Below are positions 8,555 to 15,815 of a stretch of 64,000 bases of DNA, piece by piece. Each line of letters begins with the position of its first letter. Within the stretch, counting starts at the first letter, position 1. The position numbers and the translations under genes are program-made. The notes under the pieces are model-generated. The model was given only the letters and a program-made list of their open reading frames with translations, did not search any database and was not told the DNA's origin. Source of the stretch: Kribbella italica (lineage in GTDB: Bacteria > Actinomycetota > Actinomycetes > Propionibacteriales > Kribbellaceae); NCBI RefSeq assembly GCF_014205135.1, contig NZ_JACHMY010000001.1:5332001-5396000 (forward strand), written 5' to 3'.

Positions 8555-9094
8555 GTGCTTCCGATGGTGATCGTGGTGAGTGGACCGCCGGGAACCGGCA
8601 AGACGACGCTGGCCCACCGGCTCGCGGCGGGCGTGGGGTGCCCGGCGATCTGCCGGGACGAGATCAAGGAGGGGATGGCGCACGCCACCCCCGACTTCGT
8701 TCCCGGGCCGTCCGACCCGCTGACGATGCGCACGCTGGCGACGTTCTTCGACGTCCTCGGCCTGCTGGTCGGACGCGGTTCGTCGGTCGTTGCCGAGGCC
8801 GCCTTCCAGGACCGGCTCTGGAAGCCCGGGCTGACGCCGCTGATCGGGCAGGCCGAGTTCCGGATCGTGCACTGCATGGTCCCCGCCGAGGTCGCGTTCG
8901 CGCGGATGGCCGCTCGTTCCGGCAGCACGCCGTCGCGGGCGGCGCACGAGGACAGCCAGTACGACGAACAGCGGCGTCGTACCGTGCACGAGTCGTTCGA
9001 CCCGATCGCGCTGCCGGTCCCGACGCTCACCGTCGACACCAGCGACGGCTACTCCCCTGACGTGCCGGAGATCCTGACCTTCTTGGCCCGCTGA
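8555..9094 (+). CDS. AAA/P-loop small-molecule kinase-like ATPase
   Basis: A 179-residue protein with a Walker A motif 'SGPPGTGKTT' near residues 9-18, an 'RDE' a little later as in zeta-toxin/chloramphenicol phosphotransferase-like kinases, and a Walker B-like strand 'SVVAEAAF'. Size and layout fit the AAA_33 family of nucleoside or small-molecule kinases. No antitoxin-like partner is next to it, so a toxin role is unlikely. GTG 8555 is the start implied by the -10 spacing; the later ATG at codon 4 is possible. Substrate unknown. Confidence 0.75.
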   Translation: MLPMVIVVSGPPGTGKTTLAHRLAAGVGCPAICRDEIKEGMAHATPDFVPGPSDPLTMRTLATFFDVLGLLVGRGSSVVAEAAFQDRLWKPGLTPLIGQAEFRIVHCMVPAEVAFARMAARSGSTPSRAAHEDSQYDEQRRRTVHESFDPIALPVPTLTVDTSDGYSPDVPEILTFLAR

Positions 9095-9164
9095 GTACGG
9101 CGGGTATCTGGTGGCGTATCGATCGCGTGATTAGGGTCGGTGCTCGACCCTGGGGAGGCAGTTG

Positions 9165-9863
9165 ATGAAGCCCGACGAGTTGACGGCGCGGTTCGCCGAA
9201 CTGACCACGGCGCACGTCGCCGACGCGTGTGTCCGCGCGAAGGTGGCGGTGCGGTGCGTGGGGCTGACAGCCGCTCTGCCGGGGCGGCTGGCCGGGCGGG
9301 TGCTTCCGGCTCAGCACGTCGGCAGCGTCGACATCTTCCTGGAGGCGTTCGGGCAGGCCGAGCCGGGTGACGTCCTCGTCGCCGACAACGGCGGGCGGCT
9401 GGACGAGGCCTGCGTCGGCGACCTCGTCGTACTGGAGGCGAAGAACGCCGGTCTCGCCGGGCTCGTGGTGTGGGGGCTGCATCGGGACTCGGCCGACATC
9501 CGGGCGATCGGGCTGCCGGTCTACAGCCTCGGGTCGTTGCCGACGGGACCCCTGCGGCTCGATCCGTTGCCTGCCGACGCGTTGACGACGGCAACGGTCG
9601 GGGAATGGGCCGTGAGCAACGAAGACGTCGTACTGGCCGACGACGACGGCATCGTCTTCGTTCCGGCCGCGCAGGTCGACGAGCTGTTCGCGCTGGCGGA
9701 GTCGATCCGCGACACCGAACGGCGGCAGTCGGCCCTGATCGCGGCCGGTACGTCGTTACGCGAGCAGGTCGGGTTCGACGAGTACCTGACGGCGCGCGCG
9801 GCCGACCCCACGCTGACGTTCCGGGCGCACTTGCGAGCCAAGCGTGGCGCGATCGAGGAATAG
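9165..9863 (+). CDS. RraA-like / HMG aldolase family protein
   Basis: A 232-residue member of the RraA/demethylmenaquinone methyltransferase-like fold. The core 'GDVLVADNGGRLDEACVGDLVVLEAKNAGLAGLVV' region (given here only as a family landmark in parts: GDVLVADNGG, then CVGDLVVLEA) and 'GLHRDSADI' are typical. In the aldolase branch an Arg-Asp pair binds the substrate and metal; here it is 'HRD'. It could be a metal-dependent 4-hydroxy-4-methyl-2-oxoglutarate type aldolase rather than an RNase E regulator. GGGGAGG precedes ATG 9165. Its TAG stop begins the next gene's promoter hexamer. Confidence 0.75.
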   Translation: MKPDELTARFAELTTAHVADACVRAKVAVRCVGLTAALPGRLAGRVLPAQHVGSVDIFLEAFGQAEPGDVLVADNGGRLDEACVGDLVVLEAKNAGLAGLVVWGLHRDSADIRAIGLPVYSLGSLPTGPLRLDPLPADALTTATVGEWAVSNEDVVLADDDGIVFVPAAQVDELFALAESIRDTERRQSALIAAGTSLREQVGFDEYLTARAADPTLTFRAHLRAKRGAIEE

Positions 9864-9866
9864 GGT
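9861..9866 (+). promoter_or_regulatory. -10 hexamer of a leaderless promoter (TAGGGT)
   Basis: TAGGGT ends six bases before ATG 9873 and begins with the TAG stop of the RraA-like gene. No Shine-Dalgarno is present. Confidence 0.55.
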
Positions 9867-9872
9867 GGGCGG

Positions 9873-10766
9873 ATGCCTGAAAACCTCTCCGCGGCTGCCG
9901 CGGGTACCTGGAAGCTGGGCGACTTCACCATCAACCGACTGGGGTTCGGCGCGATGCGCACAACCCCGAACCCGGATCGCGCCGTCGCGATCCGGGTGCT
10001 GCGCCGGGCCGTCGAGCTCGGCGTCAACCACATCGATACCGCAGCGTTCTACGCCTCTCCCGGCGGCACGATGGGGGTCGGCGAGGGGCCGGTCCGCTAC
10101 GCCAACGAGCTGATCCGCGAGGCGTTGTCGCCGTACCCGGCGGACCTGGTGATCACCACCAAGGTCGGGCCGGGATCCGCCGCTGAGCGTGGTTTCTACC
10201 AGGCGACGACAGCAGCCGAACTGCGCGAGCAGGTCGAGCTCAACCTGCGTCAGCTTGGCAAGGACGCGCTCGACGTGGTCAACCTGCGGATCATCAAAAA
10301 GCCGGGCGAGGACTCGATCGCCGAACGCTTCGGCGCGCTCGCCGACCTGGTCGACGCCGGGCTGATCCGGCATCTCGGGCTGTCCAACATCCGGCTGGAC
10401 CACCTGGACGAGGCGCAGCCGATCGCGCCGGTGGTCTGCGTGCAGAACTCGTACGCGCTCGACACGCACCGCGAGGACGACACGTTCCTGCCGATCTGCG
10501 GTGAGCGCGGGGTCGCGTACGTTCCGTTCTTCGCGATCGCCGGGCCTTCGCGGGAAGGGACGGCGACGACCGACCACTCCGACGCCGTACGCCGGATCGC
10601 CGCGGCCAAGGACGCGTCGGAGCAGCAGATCCGCCTCGCGTGGACGCTGCACCAGGGGCCGCACGTGCTCGCGATCCCCGGCACGGGGAACCCGGAGCAC
10701 CTGGAGGAGAACGTCGCAGCGGGCGCGATCGAGCTGTCGGCGGAAGAACTGGCGGCCTTGAGCTGA
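9873..10766 (+). CDS. aldo/keto reductase
   Basis: NADPH-dependent oxidoreductase of 297 residues, TIM-barrel AKR family. Catalytic Asp and Tyr are in 'HIDTAAFY', the Lys in 'VITTKVG', and a His-position region follows in 'VNLRIIKKP', where the usual His is not obvious. 'HLGLSNI' and the C-terminal cofactor loop 'IPGTGNPEHLEENVAA' are clear. It resembles the actinobacterial branch related to Tas/YajO. It appears monocistronic and leaderless and ends at a strong hairpin. Confidence 0.88.
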   Translation: MPENLSAAAAGTWKLGDFTINRLGFGAMRTTPNPDRAVAIRVLRRAVELGVNHIDTAAFYASPGGTMGVGEGPVRYANELIREALSPYPADLVITTKVGPGSAAERGFYQATTAAELREQVELNLRQLGKDALDVVNLRIIKKPGEDSIAERFGALADLVDAGLIRHLGLSNIRLDHLDEAQPIAPVVCVQNSYALDTHREDDTFLPICGERGVAYVPFFAIAGPSREGTATTDHSDAVRRIAAAKDASEQQIRLAWTLHQGPHVLAIPGTGNPEHLEENVAAGAIELSAEELAALS

Positions 10767-10775
10767 CGGGGTGAA

Positions 10776-10869
10776 CGTCCACCACTTTCTAACCACCTGA
10801 ATTCGGCCCGAGCGGGCCGGGCTCGAGCGTGAAGGCGCCCGGCCGGGCGAGGTTGGAAGGTGGTGGACG
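10776..10869. repeat. intergenic hairpin element, copy A of three
   Basis: Arms of 19 bases (10776-10794 and 10851-10869) pair throughout, counting two G-U pairs, around a 56-base GC-rich loop. It fills the gap between two convergent genes. The arm begins CGTCCACCAC and ends AACC at the loop; the five bases between differ from the other two copies at 51001 and 51101 but stay complementary to the opposite arm. It may serve as a terminator for both neighbours. Confidence 0.75.
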
Positions 10870-10910
10870 TCCGTCAGCCGCGGGGCGCTCTGCGGCCGAG
10901 TTCCGCCCCC

Positions 10911-11786
10911 TCAGGAGATCGCGGCGCGTACGGCGGGGACGATCTCCTGCGCCCAGCGGACCGGCTCGTCCGCGTTGCTGCCGCGCGGGAAGTAGGTGAA
11001 TCCCGCCGCACCGTGCTCCAGTACCGCGCCGGTCAGTTCCTCGACCCACTGGCCGGCCGATCCGCCGATCCACCGGCCCTCGTCGTCGCGGGTGCGGTCC
11101 AGCGGGTGGTCGGTGATCGCGCCCGGGAAGTTGTAGATCGTCGCGACGTCCGACGGCTTGCGACCGGCCTCGAGCGCCGCCGCGTCGACGATCGGACGCG
11201 CCTGCCGGTACGCCGAACTGAGCCAGTCCGCCGCGTGGCCCGGGATCCAGCCGTCCGCCCGTCGCCCGGTCGCCGCGAGCGAGCGCGGACCGTTGGAGCC
11301 CGTCCAGATCTGCAGCCCCGGCGCCGCGACCGGCGGGATCCCCGTCACCGGGTAGTGCGGTCCCGCCGACGTTACCGCCGGACCGGCCGTGGTCAGCGAG
11401 CGGATCAGCACCATCGCCTCCTCGAACGCGTCGACGGCCTCGCGCGGCGTCTGCTGCCGGCCGCCCATCGCGGTGATCAGGTCAGGTGCGCCGCCGGCTC
11501 CGAGGCCGAGCACGAGTCGATCGCCGGACAGCGCGGCCAGCGTGGACGCCGTCCGGGCCAGGATCGGTGCCGGGCGCAACGGCAGGTTGGTGACGTTGAC
11601 CAGGCCGGAGATCCGCTCGGTCCGCGCCAGCACCCACCCGATCGCGGCGTACGCGTCGAGCGCGCGAGCGCCGTACGGGTGATCGGCGATCGACAGGTGG
11701 TCGAGCCCGTCCCGATCGGCCTGCTCGGCCGTGCGGAGCAGCGCGGGCAGCGCCGACGGGGCACCGATTCCGAATCTGACGGTCAT
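10911..11786 (-). CDS. LLM-class flavin-dependent oxidoreductase
   Basis: A 291-residue luciferase-like monooxygenase-fold protein, probably F420- or FMN-dependent. Landmarks are 'LSIADHPYG' near residue 35, the stretch 'RLVLGLGAGG' and 'IWTGSNGPRSLAATGRRADGWIPG', all usual in this family. I chose ATG 11786 because GGGAGG precedes it closely; a start 15 bases upstream has no such site. It is divergent from a MarR regulator, with a short AT-rich gap, so MarR control is likely. Substrate unknown. Confidence 0.85.
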   Translation of the reverse strand: MTVRFGIGAPSALPALLRTAEQADRDGLDHLSIADHPYGARALDAYAAIGWVLARTERISGLVNVTNLPLRPAPILARTASTLAALSGDRLVLGLGAGGAPDLITAMGGRQQTPREAVDAFEEAMVLIRSLTTAGPAVTSAGPHYPVTGIPPVAAPGLQIWTGSNGPRSLAATGRRADGWIPGHAADWLSSAYRQARPIVDAAALEAGRKPSDVATIYNFPGAITDHPLDRTRDDEGRWIGGSAGQWVEELTGAVLEHGAAGFTYFPRGSNADEPVRWAQEIVPAVRAAIS

Positions 11787-11800
11787 CGCGGTTCCTCCCA

Positions 11801-11829
11801 AGTAGTTCGTAGATCTAAATAGTAGTACA
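11801..11829. promoter_or_regulatory. candidate MarR operator region
   Basis: AT-rich stretch containing the palindrome TAGATCTA (11810-11817) flanked by two AGTAGT copies, in the 93-base gap between the divergent LLM oxidoreductase and MarR genes. Confidence 0.35.
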
Positions 11830-11867
11830 CCGAAATATCAGCTCTCCCGACAATCCGAGGAGCGGAC

Positions 11868-11873
11868 TACGAT
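11868..11873 (+). promoter_or_regulatory. -10 hexamer of a probable leaderless promoter (TACGAT)
   Basis: TACGAT ends six bases before ATG 11880. The six bases GGAGGC between could act as a Shine-Dalgarno only if the transcript began further upstream, and they are too close to the ATG for that. Confidence 0.45.
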
Positions 11874-11879
11874 GGAGGC

Positions 11880-12296
11880 ATGGCCGTTGCGCAGGACACC
11901 GAACTGGTCGGCTCGCTGGTCCAGCTGATGCACAAGCTCCAGGACCTGTACGCCGAGTCGAGCCGGCCGCTCGGTCTGACACCGCAGCAGGCGCACCTGC
12001 TCTGCGTGCTGCTCGCCGGGCCGTTCGGCATGACCGAGCTGAGCCGGATCATGAGCATCGAGCGATCGAGCCTGACCAGCATGGTCGACCGGCTCGAACG
12101 GCGGGAGCTGGTCGAGCGGCAGCCGGACCCCGCGGATCGACGGGCCTGCCGGATCGCGCTGAGCGCGCCGGGGACCGAACTCGCGCACCAGGCGCACACG
12201 GCGTACACGGATCGGATCGCCGAACTGACGGCCGGACTTCCGGCGACCCAGCGGAAGGCCGTGGTCGCGGCGATCGGCGTGATCACTGAGTCCTGA
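11880..12296 (+). CDS. MarR-family transcriptional regulator
   Basis: A 138-residue winged-helix regulator with the standard MarR order: dimerisation helices at both ends and the DNA-binding core 'MTELSRIMSIERSSLTSMVD' then 'RRELVERQPDPADRRACRI' wing (residues about 60-105). It should dimerise and repress, released by a small ligand. It is divergent from the LLM oxidoreductase and probably controls both itself and that gene. Confidence 0.9.
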   Translation: MAVAQDTELVGSLVQLMHKLQDLYAESSRPLGLTPQQAHLLCVLLAGPFGMTELSRIMSIERSSLTSMVDRLERRELVERQPDPADRRACRIALSAPGTELAHQAHTAYTDRIAELTAGLPATQRKAVVAAIGVITES

Positions 12297-12306
12297 GCGT
12301 CTCAGG

Positions 12307-12324
12307 TGAGACAAACTTGTCTCA
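12307..12324. promoter_or_regulatory. perfect TetR-type operator
   Basis: TGAGACAAACTTGTCTCA has perfect 8-base arms around a 2-base centre. It overlaps the -35 of the next promoter, so bound TetR would block transcription of its own operon with the MFS exporter. Confidence 0.75.
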
Positions 12325-12345
12325 AACGGGACAATAGTGTCTACT
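12317..12345 (+). promoter_or_regulatory. promoter of the TetR/MFS operon
   Basis: TTGTCT (12317-12322) and TCTACT (12340-12345) are 17 bases apart, and the ATG follows the -10 by six bases, so the transcript is probably leaderless. The -35 lies in the right arm of the operator. Confidence 0.55.
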
Positions 12346-12351
12346 GGGAGC

Positions 12352-12921
12352 ATGCTGACTCGTTCCCAGGTGCTTGATGCCGCCCTCCGGCGGCTGAACT
12401 CCGACCCGACCACCTCGATGGCCGATCTCGCGGCCGCGATCGGGATCGGGCGGGCGACGCTGAACCGGCACTTCGCCTCCCGGGACGCGCTGCTGCGCGA
12501 GATCGGCGAGCGCGCGCTCGACCACTGGGCGCGCTCGCAGGACGAGACCGGGATGGTCGCGGCCGGCGAGTCCGGTGACCCCGAACGGATCCGTTCCTGC
12601 CTCGGCGAGCTGGTGACCTGGTTCGTCGAGAACGCCGACGAGTTCGCGTACGCGCTGGCCAACAACCGGATGGAAGCGATGCCGGAGCTGATGACGCGGA
12701 CCAACCTGCTGATCGACCGCGAGGTCGAGTTCTACGCGTGCGCGCAGCGGGCCGGCGTCCTGCGCTCCGACCTGCCGGCGCGCTGGATCGAGCACACCGT
12801 GTACGGCCTGATGATCGCCGCCCGCGAGGCGCTGCGCCGCGGCGACGTGGCCCGCCGCGACCTCGACGCGCTCGTCTTTTCGACCCTGCTCACTGGCACT
12901 GCGACTGGAGATTCCCGATGA
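12352..12921 (+). CDS. TetR-family repressor of the adjacent MFS exporter
   Basis: A 189-residue regulator. The N-terminal helix-turn-helix is 'TSMADLAAAIGIGRATLNRHF', followed by a helical ligand-binding domain. ATG 12352 fits the promoter spacing; there is an in-frame upstream start but it lies within the promoter. It overlaps the MFS gene by four bases (ATGA), so the two are co-translated. Autoregulation through the 12307 palindrome and release by a drug-like ligand exported by the MFS protein is the classic arrangement and is my inference. Confidence 0.92.
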   Translation: MLTRSQVLDAALRRLNSDPTTSMADLAAAIGIGRATLNRHFASRDALLREIGERALDHWARSQDETGMVAAGESGDPERIRSCLGELVTWFVENADEFAYALANNRMEAMPELMTRTNLLIDREVEFYACAQRAGVLRSDLPARWIEHTVYGLMIAAREALRRGDVARRDLDALVFSTLLTGTATGDSR

Positions 12922-14420
12922 CCGCCGGTACGACGTACACGCCGCCAGCAGAAACCCCGAGCGCTCGGCGCCGCTGGGGCGGACTGGCCGTGCTGTCGGC
13001 CAGCCTGCTGGTGGTCGTGATGGACATGACGATCCTCAACCTCGCGCTGCCCGCGATGGCCGAGGACCTGCGGCCGAGCTCGGTCGAGCAGCTGTGGATC
13101 GTCGACATCTACTCGCTGGTGCTCGCGGGCCTGCTGGTCACGGCCAGCGCGCTCGGCGACCGGCTCGGGCGGCGGCTGATGCTGGTGACCGGGTTCGTGA
13201 TCTTCGGCGTGGCCTCGCTCGGCGTCCTGCTGGCCGACAGCCCCGAGTCCGTGATCGCGATCCGGGTGCTGCTCGGCGTCGGTGGCGCGATGATCATGCC
13301 GTCGACGTTGTCGCTGATCCGGTCGTTGTTCCCGGACGCCCGGGAGCGCGCGACGGCGCTCGGGATCTGGGGTGCGACCGCCGCCGTGGGTGGTGCGCTC
13401 GGGCCGATCGTCGGTGGTGCGCTGCTGCAGAACTTCAGCTGGCACTCGGCGTTCCTGTTCAACGTGCCGGTGATGGTGGTGGCCTTCGTCGCCGCCTTGC
13501 TCCTGCTGCCCGAGAGCCGTTCGGACCGGCCGGGACGGCTTGATCCGTTGGCGACCGGGTTGTCGATCGTCGGAATGGTCGGGCTGGTCTACGCGATCAA
13601 GGAGCTCGGCAAGGACGGCGTCACCGTCGAGGTGCTGGTCGTCGGGTTGCTGGGCGCCGCGCTGCTCACGGGATTCGTGCTGCGCTCCCTGCGGGCGGCC
13701 GAGCCGATGCTGGAGATCCGGTTGTTCCGCGGGCGCGGGTTCACCGCCGGCGTCCTCACCGCGCTCATCACCAGCTTCGCGATGGTCGCGGCACTGCTGC
13801 TGATCTCGCAGTGGTTGCAACTCGTCCAGGGCTGGTCGCCGCTCGCGTCGGGGGTCGCGCTGCTGCCGATGGCCGTCGGCGGCCTCGTCGGTTCGCCGCT
13901 CGCGCCGGTCGTTGCCCAGCGCATCGGTCCGCGGACCGTCCTGGTCGCCGGCCTGGCGATCGGCGCGGTGGGCTTCCTGCTGCTCTTCCTGCTGCCGCAG
14001 CCGTTGTCGTACGCCGGAATCGCCGCGTCGCTGACGCTGATCGGCATCGGCACCGCTCCCCTGGCCGTCGCCTCCGCCGTCATCATGGCCGGAGCCCCCG
14101 TCGCCCAGGCCGGCAGCGCCGCCGCCATCGAGGAAAGCAGTTACGAGATCGGCGCCGCCCTGGGCATCACCGTCCTCGGCAGCCTCGCCGCCGCGGTCTA
14201 CCGCGCCGGTCTGCCTGGCGATGCTCCCGAGATCGCCCGCGAGTCGCTGGCCGGCGCGCTGACCCTCGACAACCCGGTCCTGGCACGGGTCGCCCAGACG
14301 GCCTTCACCGACTCCCTCACGTGGTTCGGTCTGGCCGGCGGGCTGCTGTTGCTGGCGGTAGCGGGGTTGGTCCTGTACCTGACGCCGCGGAGTCTGGACC
14401 TGTCAGCCACCCACCACTGA
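12918..14420 (+). CDS. MFS drug exporter, DHA2 (14-helix) family
   Basis: Proton-coupled multidrug exporter of 500 residues in the cell membrane. Signature features are 'VVVMDMTILNLALPAMA' (motif D1) in the first helix, the cytoplasmic loop 'GDRLGRRLML' (motif A) and 'GGALGPIVGGALL' (antiporter motif C). Hydrophobic segments fit 14 helices, as in EmrB/QacA. It is the second gene of the TetR operon. Substrate unknown; such pairs usually handle hydrophobic cations, dyes or antibiotics. Confidence 0.92.
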   Translation: MTAGTTYTPPAETPSARRRWGGLAVLSASLLVVVMDMTILNLALPAMAEDLRPSSVEQLWIVDIYSLVLAGLLVTASALGDRLGRRLMLVTGFVIFGVASLGVLLADSPESVIAIRVLLGVGGAMIMPSTLSLIRSLFPDARERATALGIWGATAAVGGALGPIVGGALLQNFSWHSAFLFNVPVMVVAFVAALLLLPESRSDRPGRLDPLATGLSIVGMVGLVYAIKELGKDGVTVEVLVVGLLGAALLTGFVLRSLRAAEPMLEIRLFRGRGFTAGVLTALITSFAMVAALLLISQWLQLVQGWSPLASGVALLPMAVGGLVGSPLAPVVAQRIGPRTVLVAGLAIGAVGFLLLFLLPQPLSYAGIAASLTLIGIGTAPLAVASAVIMAGAPVAQAGSAAAIEESSYEIGAALGITVLGSLAAAVYRAGLPGDAPEIARESLAGALTLDNPVLARVAQTAFTDSLTWFGLAGGLLLLAVAGLVLYLTPRSLDLSATHH

Positions 14421-14477
14421 GCGCTGGTAACTTCCGGCGCGCTGCGCGCATCAAGCAGGTGAGAGTGGGGTGATCCT

Positions 14478-15767
14478 GTGCGCGCAGCGGTGGTGGCTAT
14501 GGCCTTGGGGTTGTTGATGGCGGTCGGGGTGGTGAGTCCGGCTCAGGCGGCTGACCCGGCTCCGACCAACGTGAAGGTGACGTGGGCGAGTGCCGCGCAC
14601 ACGCACGTCCGGGTGACGTGGAGCGAGACGGGTTCGGTGCCGAATCGCGTGTTTCCGCAGTACGCCGACGGGCTCGGCTATCTGACCCAGGTCACCACGG
14701 CCGCCGGGAACCAGGTGGACATCGGGGTTGGCCAGTTCAACCCGGGGACCGTGGTCAGGATCGCCGTGTACGCCGGAGGGAACGCTTCGACGAGCCCCGC
14801 CGGGCTGTCTGTCGCGTTCGACACCTCGCTCCGGGGCTCACCGGTGATCGACTCGCTGACCGCTGCCGCCGGCAACCAGTTCACGATGAAGTGGCACGCG
14901 GGCGCCGATCCGGCCGATCCCAACCCGGGCGATCCGCTGGACCTTCCGCTCGGCCCGCACCGGTTCCAGGTGTACGCGAGTCTCGCGACCGTCACCATCT
15001 GGGACCTGGTGGCCGACGCCGGGGCCGCGACGTCGGCGACCTTCACGCCGCACGACGCGGCGCCGATCGGCGTCAGCGTGCGCGACTACAACGAGTGGTC
15101 CGCCGCGTGGTCCGGAGCCGGGGTCGAGGTCGACTCGGAGCGGTTCGGCAGCGTGTCCGTCCCGGCCGCGACGACGTACGGGCAGCCGACGGTGATCACC
15201 GGGCAGCTCCAGCGGTTCACCCGCCGGTGCGATCCCGGCCCGTGCTGGGCGGAGCAAACCGGGGAGGCACCCCGGCCGGTCGTGCTGCACGCCCGGGCGG
15301 ACGCGGCCTCGCCCTGGTACGTCGTGGGCACCGTCCAGAGCACGGCGAAGGGGGCGTTCCGGTTCGCGCCGGTCGCCTGGGGGACCCGGCAGTACCGGGT
15401 CGCCGTACCCGATCACTTCGCCAACGGCAGCCTCGGGCTGGGCGTGATCAGTGGCGCATCGACCACGTTGACCCGGCCGGGCGTCACCGGCGGCTTCACC
15501 GACTCCACAGCGACGTACGGGCAGCGCGTGACGACCCGGGTCACGCTGGCACCGCCCGCGAACGTGCGAACGACGCTGCAGCGCTGGGACGGACAGGCCT
15601 GGCGCGACCTGAAATGGGTCTCCACCAGCAACGGGACCGGCAGCTACACGTTCACCGCCACGCAGCGCGGCCGGTTCGCCTACCGCTACCTGGTGCCGGC
15701 CTTCACGTACGGCGGTCGCCCGCTGAGCTGGCAGGTGTCCCCGAACTTCGTGCTGACCACGAGCTGA
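14478..15767 (+). CDS. secreted protein of unknown function with fibronectin/Ig-like folds
   Basis: A 429-residue exported protein that I cannot assign to a family. A signal peptide at residues 1-28 ends with AQAA. The first part ('TNVKVTWASAAHTHVRVTWSE') has a fibronectin type III look. The later parts carry repeated beta patterns, 'ATTYGQPTVITGQL' and 'ATYGQRVTTRVTL', which are typical of bacterial Ig-like modules that line up as spaced arms. No catalytic motif is visible. It has its own GTG start and ends at a hairpin facing the Shedu-like gene. A cell-surface or matrix role is plausible. Confidence 0.75.
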   Translation: MRAAVVAMALGLLMAVGVVSPAQAADPAPTNVKVTWASAAHTHVRVTWSETGSVPNRVFPQYADGLGYLTQVTTAAGNQVDIGVGQFNPGTVVRIAVYAGGNASTSPAGLSVAFDTSLRGSPVIDSLTAAAGNQFTMKWHAGADPADPNPGDPLDLPLGPHRFQVYASLATVTIWDLVADAGAATSATFTPHDAAPIGVSVRDYNEWSAAWSGAGVEVDSERFGSVSVPAATTYGQPTVITGQLQRFTRRCDPGPCWAEQTGEAPRPVVLHARADAASPWYVVGTVQSTAKGAFRFAPVAWGTRQYRVAVPDHFANGSLGLGVISGASTTLTRPGVTGGFTDSTATYGQRVTTRVTLAPPANVRTTLQRWDGQAWRDLKWVSTSNGTGSYTFTATQRGRFAYRYLVPAFTYGGRPLSWQVSPNFVLTTS

Positions 15768-15768
15768 C

Positions 15769-15815
15769 GTCCTTGCGCTGAGCGCGACCCCGCACGGGCC
15801 GCGCTCGGCGAGGAC
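15769..15815. terminator. hairpin terminator between convergent genes
   Basis: Nested stems GTCCT/AGGAC and CGCTGAGCGC/GCGCTCGGCG close a short loop, just after the secreted-protein stop and touching the stop of the convergent gene. Confidence 0.65.

Noticed and set aside
8555..9094. Zeta-type toxin
   Set aside because: The kinase fold is similar but there is no epsilon-like antitoxin gene next to it, so I kept a neutral kinase call.
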